DNA of 26,672 bases from Akkermansiaceae bacterium UBA6138 (lineage in GTDB: Bacteria > Verrucomicrobiota > Verrucomicrobiia > Verrucomicrobiales > DEV007), in contig DIVG01000068.1 of assembly GCA_002422425.1 (NCBI GenBank), positions 4,079 through 30,750 on the forward strand. The letters are read 5' to 3'. Below, in pieces: positions 25,083 to 26,672 of the stretch (position 1 is the first letter of the stretch; every line of letters starts with the position of its first letter). The notes under the pieces are model-generated. The model saw only the letters and a program-made list of their open reading frames with translations. It was not told where the DNA came from and did not search any database. Position numbers and translations under genes: made by a program.

Positions 25083-25697
25083 TCAGCCCTTCACCGCCGC
25101 GCGCCCGTCAAGAAACTCGGCCTTGAGCTGATCATAATCGATCGCCACGGGGAACTGGGGGAACTCGTCGATGACATTTTGCGGGGGGCAAAAGAGGATG
25201 CCGCGATCCGCTTCGCCGAGCATGCTCGTGTCGTTGTAGGAATCTCCCGCCGCGATGACCTTGAACTTCAACTCGTGAAAGCGCTTCACGGCCTCGCGCT
25301 TCTGGTCGGGCATGCGGAGATGGTAGGCCTCGATACGGCCGGTCGCGTCGATTCCGAGACGATGACAGAAAAGCGTGGGAAACCCGAGCTGCCTCATCAG
25401 AGGTTTGGCGAACTCATAAAACGTGTCGGACAAAATCACGACCTGGAACTCGGACTTGAGCCATTCGAGAAACTCAAGCGCCCCGTCGAGCGGTCCGAGA
25501 CTGTCGATGACCTCCTGCACGTCCCCGATTTTGAGCCCGTGCTCGTCGAGGATGCGGAGGCGCTGGGTCATCAGCACGTCGTAGTCCGGAATGTCGCGCG
25601 TCGTCGCAAGGAGAGCGTCGATTCCGGTTTTTTGCGCCACATTGATCCAGATTTCCGGAACAAGGACACCTTCGAGATCCAGGCAGGCTATTTCCAC
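25083..25697 (-). CDS. thrH: Phosphoserine phosphatase / homoserine phosphotransferase ThrH
   Basis: A HAD-superfamily enzyme of 204 residues (GTG at 25697) matching ThrH of Pseudomonas along its whole length. EIACLDLEGVLVPEIWI at the N-terminus holds the catalytic Asp in DLE. TRDIPDYDVLMTQRLRILDE, VVILSDTFYEFAKPLMRQLG (Ser/Thr motif II) and VIAAGDSYNDTSML (motif III) follow. It can remove phosphate from phosphoserine and pass it to homoserine, linking serine and threonine biosynthesis. The frame extends upstream to another GTG at 25727 (10 extra residues); the family alignment favours 25697, but neither has a good ribosome site. It is divergent from kdsB. Confidence 0.93.
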   Translation of the reverse strand: MEIACLDLEGVLVPEIWINVAQKTGIDALLATTRDIPDYDVLMTQRLRILDEHGLKIGDVQEVIDSLGPLDGALEFLEWLKSEFQVVILSDTFYEFAKPLMRQLGFPTLFCHRLGIDATGRIEAYHLRMPDQKREAVKRFHELKFKVIAAGDSYNDTSMLGEADRGILFCPPQNVIDEFPQFPVAIDYDQLKAEFLDGRAAVKG

Positions 25698-25803
25698 GGG
25701 GTCAGAGAGGGTTGGTTCAGATTTCACGTTTTCACCGGTTCCGAGATGAATTCAATCGGATTCCCTTGATTAATTGCCATTCCGCGAGTTCATCAAAAGG
25801 ACT

Positions 25804-25838
25804 CAACCTTCTCAAGATGTCAACCCAACCCTCTCAAG
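25804..25838 (+). repeat. 13-bp near-duplicate straddling the kdsB start
   Basis: CAACCTTCTCAAG (25804-25816) and CAACCCTCTCAAG (25826-25838) match at 12 of 13 positions, 22 bp apart, one just before and one just inside kdsB. The likely origin is a short tandem duplication; no function is evident. Confidence 0.5.
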
Positions 25839-26563
25839 TCCTCGGAGTGATCCCGGCCCGCTGGGGATCGACCCGATTTCCGGGAAAACCGCTTCACCTC
25901 ATCGCCGGCAAGCCGCTCATCCAGCACGTCTGGGACCGCTGCCACGAGTGCCGTGAACTCTCCGTCGTGACCGTCGCGACCGACGACGAGCGCATCGCCG
26001 CTGCGGTCGAGGCTTTTGGCGGGCATGTCACGATGACCAGTCCCGACCATCCCAGCGGCACCGACCGGGCTGCCGAAGTCGCGCGGGCCTTCCCCGAAAT
26101 GTCGCACATCATCAATATCCAGGGCGACGAACCCCTCATCGACCCCGGTCTCATTGATTCCCTCGCCTCCGCCCTCCTCGCTGACCCGGGCCTGCCCATG
26201 ATCACAGCGGCGAATCCTCTCGCCGCCGACGATCCCCTCGTGAACGACCCGAATGTCGTCAAAGTCACCCTCACCCGGGACGGCCACGCCCTCTATTTCT
26301 CGCGCAGCCTCATCCCCCATCCCCGGAGCCTCCCCGCCGACCTCGTCTACTACCGCCACAAGGGCATCTACGGCTTCCGCCGGGACTTCCTCTTCGACTT
26401 CGTGGGCTGGGAACCCTCCCTCCTCGAGCGCACCGAAGGCCTTGAGCAACTGCGCGCCATGGAAAACGGAGCGAGGATCCGGGTCGTTTTAACCGACGAT
26501 ACCTCCCCCGGCGTTGACACTCCCGAGCAGGCGGCGATACTCCAGCAATTATTGAGTCGATGA
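25817..26563 (+). CDS. kdsB: 3-deoxy-manno-octulosonate (Kdo) cytidylyltransferase
   Basis: This enzyme activates Kdo to CMP-Kdo for lipid A-core assembly, which marks the organism as LPS-bearing. The frame is open from 25712, but the ATG at 25817 gives the family-like start (248 residues). Motifs: VIPARWGSTRFPGKPL (11-26; CTP-binding loop), VATDDERI (53-60), PSGTDRAAE (79-87), INIQGDEPLIDP (99-110; metal site) and YYRHKGIYGFRRDFL, where most relatives have YRHIGIY. The stop overlaps the pyrG start by ATGA, so CTP supply and its use in Kdo activation are co-expressed. This kdsB-pyrG order is also found in Chlamydiae. Confidence 0.96.
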   Translation: MSTQPSQVLGVIPARWGSTRFPGKPLHLIAGKPLIQHVWDRCHECRELSVVTVATDDERIAAAVEAFGGHVTMTSPDHPSGTDRAAEVARAFPEMSHIINIQGDEPLIDPGLIDSLASALLADPGLPMITAANPLAADDPLVNDPNVVKVTLTRDGHALYFSRSLIPHPRSLPADLVYYRHKGIYGFRRDFLFDFVGWEPSLLERTEGLEQLRAMENGARIRVVLTDDTSPGVDTPEQAAILQQLLSR

Positions 26564-26672
26564 AGTATATTTTTGTCACAGGAGGCGTGGTCAGCTCGCT
26601 CGGAAAAGGTCTCGCGGCAGCCGCCCTCGGAACCCTGCTGGAGCGACGCGGCCTGCGCGTTCTCATGCAGAA
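26560..26672 (+). CDS. pyrG: CTP synthase, 5' part only (cut by window end)
   Basis: The first 37 codons are visible. They start MKYIFVTGGVVSSLGKGLAA, the CTP synthase N-terminal amidoligase P-loop region, and continue AALGTLLERRGLRVLMQ. The enzyme makes CTP from UTP and glutamine. The ATG overlaps the kdsB stop (ATGA). The gene continues beyond the window. Confidence 0.95.
   Translation, partial: MKYIFVTGGVVSSLGKGLAAAALGTLLERRGLRVLMQ

Overview
The window looks like a chromosomal piece of a Gram-negative bacterium of the PVC superphylum, most likely Verrucomicrobiota. The pointers are a high-GC genome, a giant secreted propeller/HEAT/cytochrome protein of the PVC 'membrane-bound dehydrogenase' type (3304-6684), a Kdo (LPS) gene kdsB overlapping pyrG by ATGA as in Chlamydiae, and several secreted carbohydrate-type hydrolases. 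Most genes lack a clear Shine-Dalgarno sequence. No tRNA, rRNA, CRISPR array, IS element or phage gene was recognised. The taxonomic call is an inference.

Layout. (1) 1-6684: an exported degradation locus. On the minus strand are a GH42-like glycoside hydrolase, whose signal peptide lies in a different frame from its body, and an alpha/beta hydrolase. Divergent from them is the 1126-residue PVC protein with a haem c site. (2) 6818-13193: an accessory-looking biosynthetic island, the most interesting part of the window. Plus-strand genes are a GT2 glycosyltransferase, then, after a 346-bp hairpin-rich gap, a methyltransferase translationally coupled to an ATP-grasp ligase (C). Converging on them is a tightly overlapping minus-strand operon of a cyanophycin-synthetase-like Mur ligase, an ATP-grasp ligase (A, paralogous to C) and a larger ATP-grasp ligase (B). 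Four amide-bond-type ligases plus a methyltransferase and a glycosyltransferase suggest an undescribed peptide or peptidoglycoside pathway built on a 'split' cyanophycin-synthetase architecture. (3) 13310-15946: a Cas4-like/DEDD double nuclease (DUF2779 type) and a sarcosine-oxidase-type flavoenzyme. (4) 16285-17622: an RhlE-type DEAD-box helicase with a terminator, preceded by a long apparently noncoding leader. (5) 18139-23406: a compact minus-strand operon glgP - CPBP protease - thiL - tsaE - tsaB. (6) 23669-24946: a secreted esterase-like hydrolase. (7) 25083-26672: thrH divergent from kdsB-pyrG; pyrG is cut by the window end.

How they work together. Regions 4, 5 and 7 are housekeeping (tRNA t6A modification, thiamine diphosphate, glycogen breakdown, LPS Kdo activation, CTP synthesis). 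Regions 1 and 6 are extracytoplasmic polymer degradation. Region 2 is the candidate novel system; parts of its plus-strand arm are visibly more AT-rich than the flanks, which hints at horizontal acquisition. All functional calls rest on motif reading by eye, without database searches.
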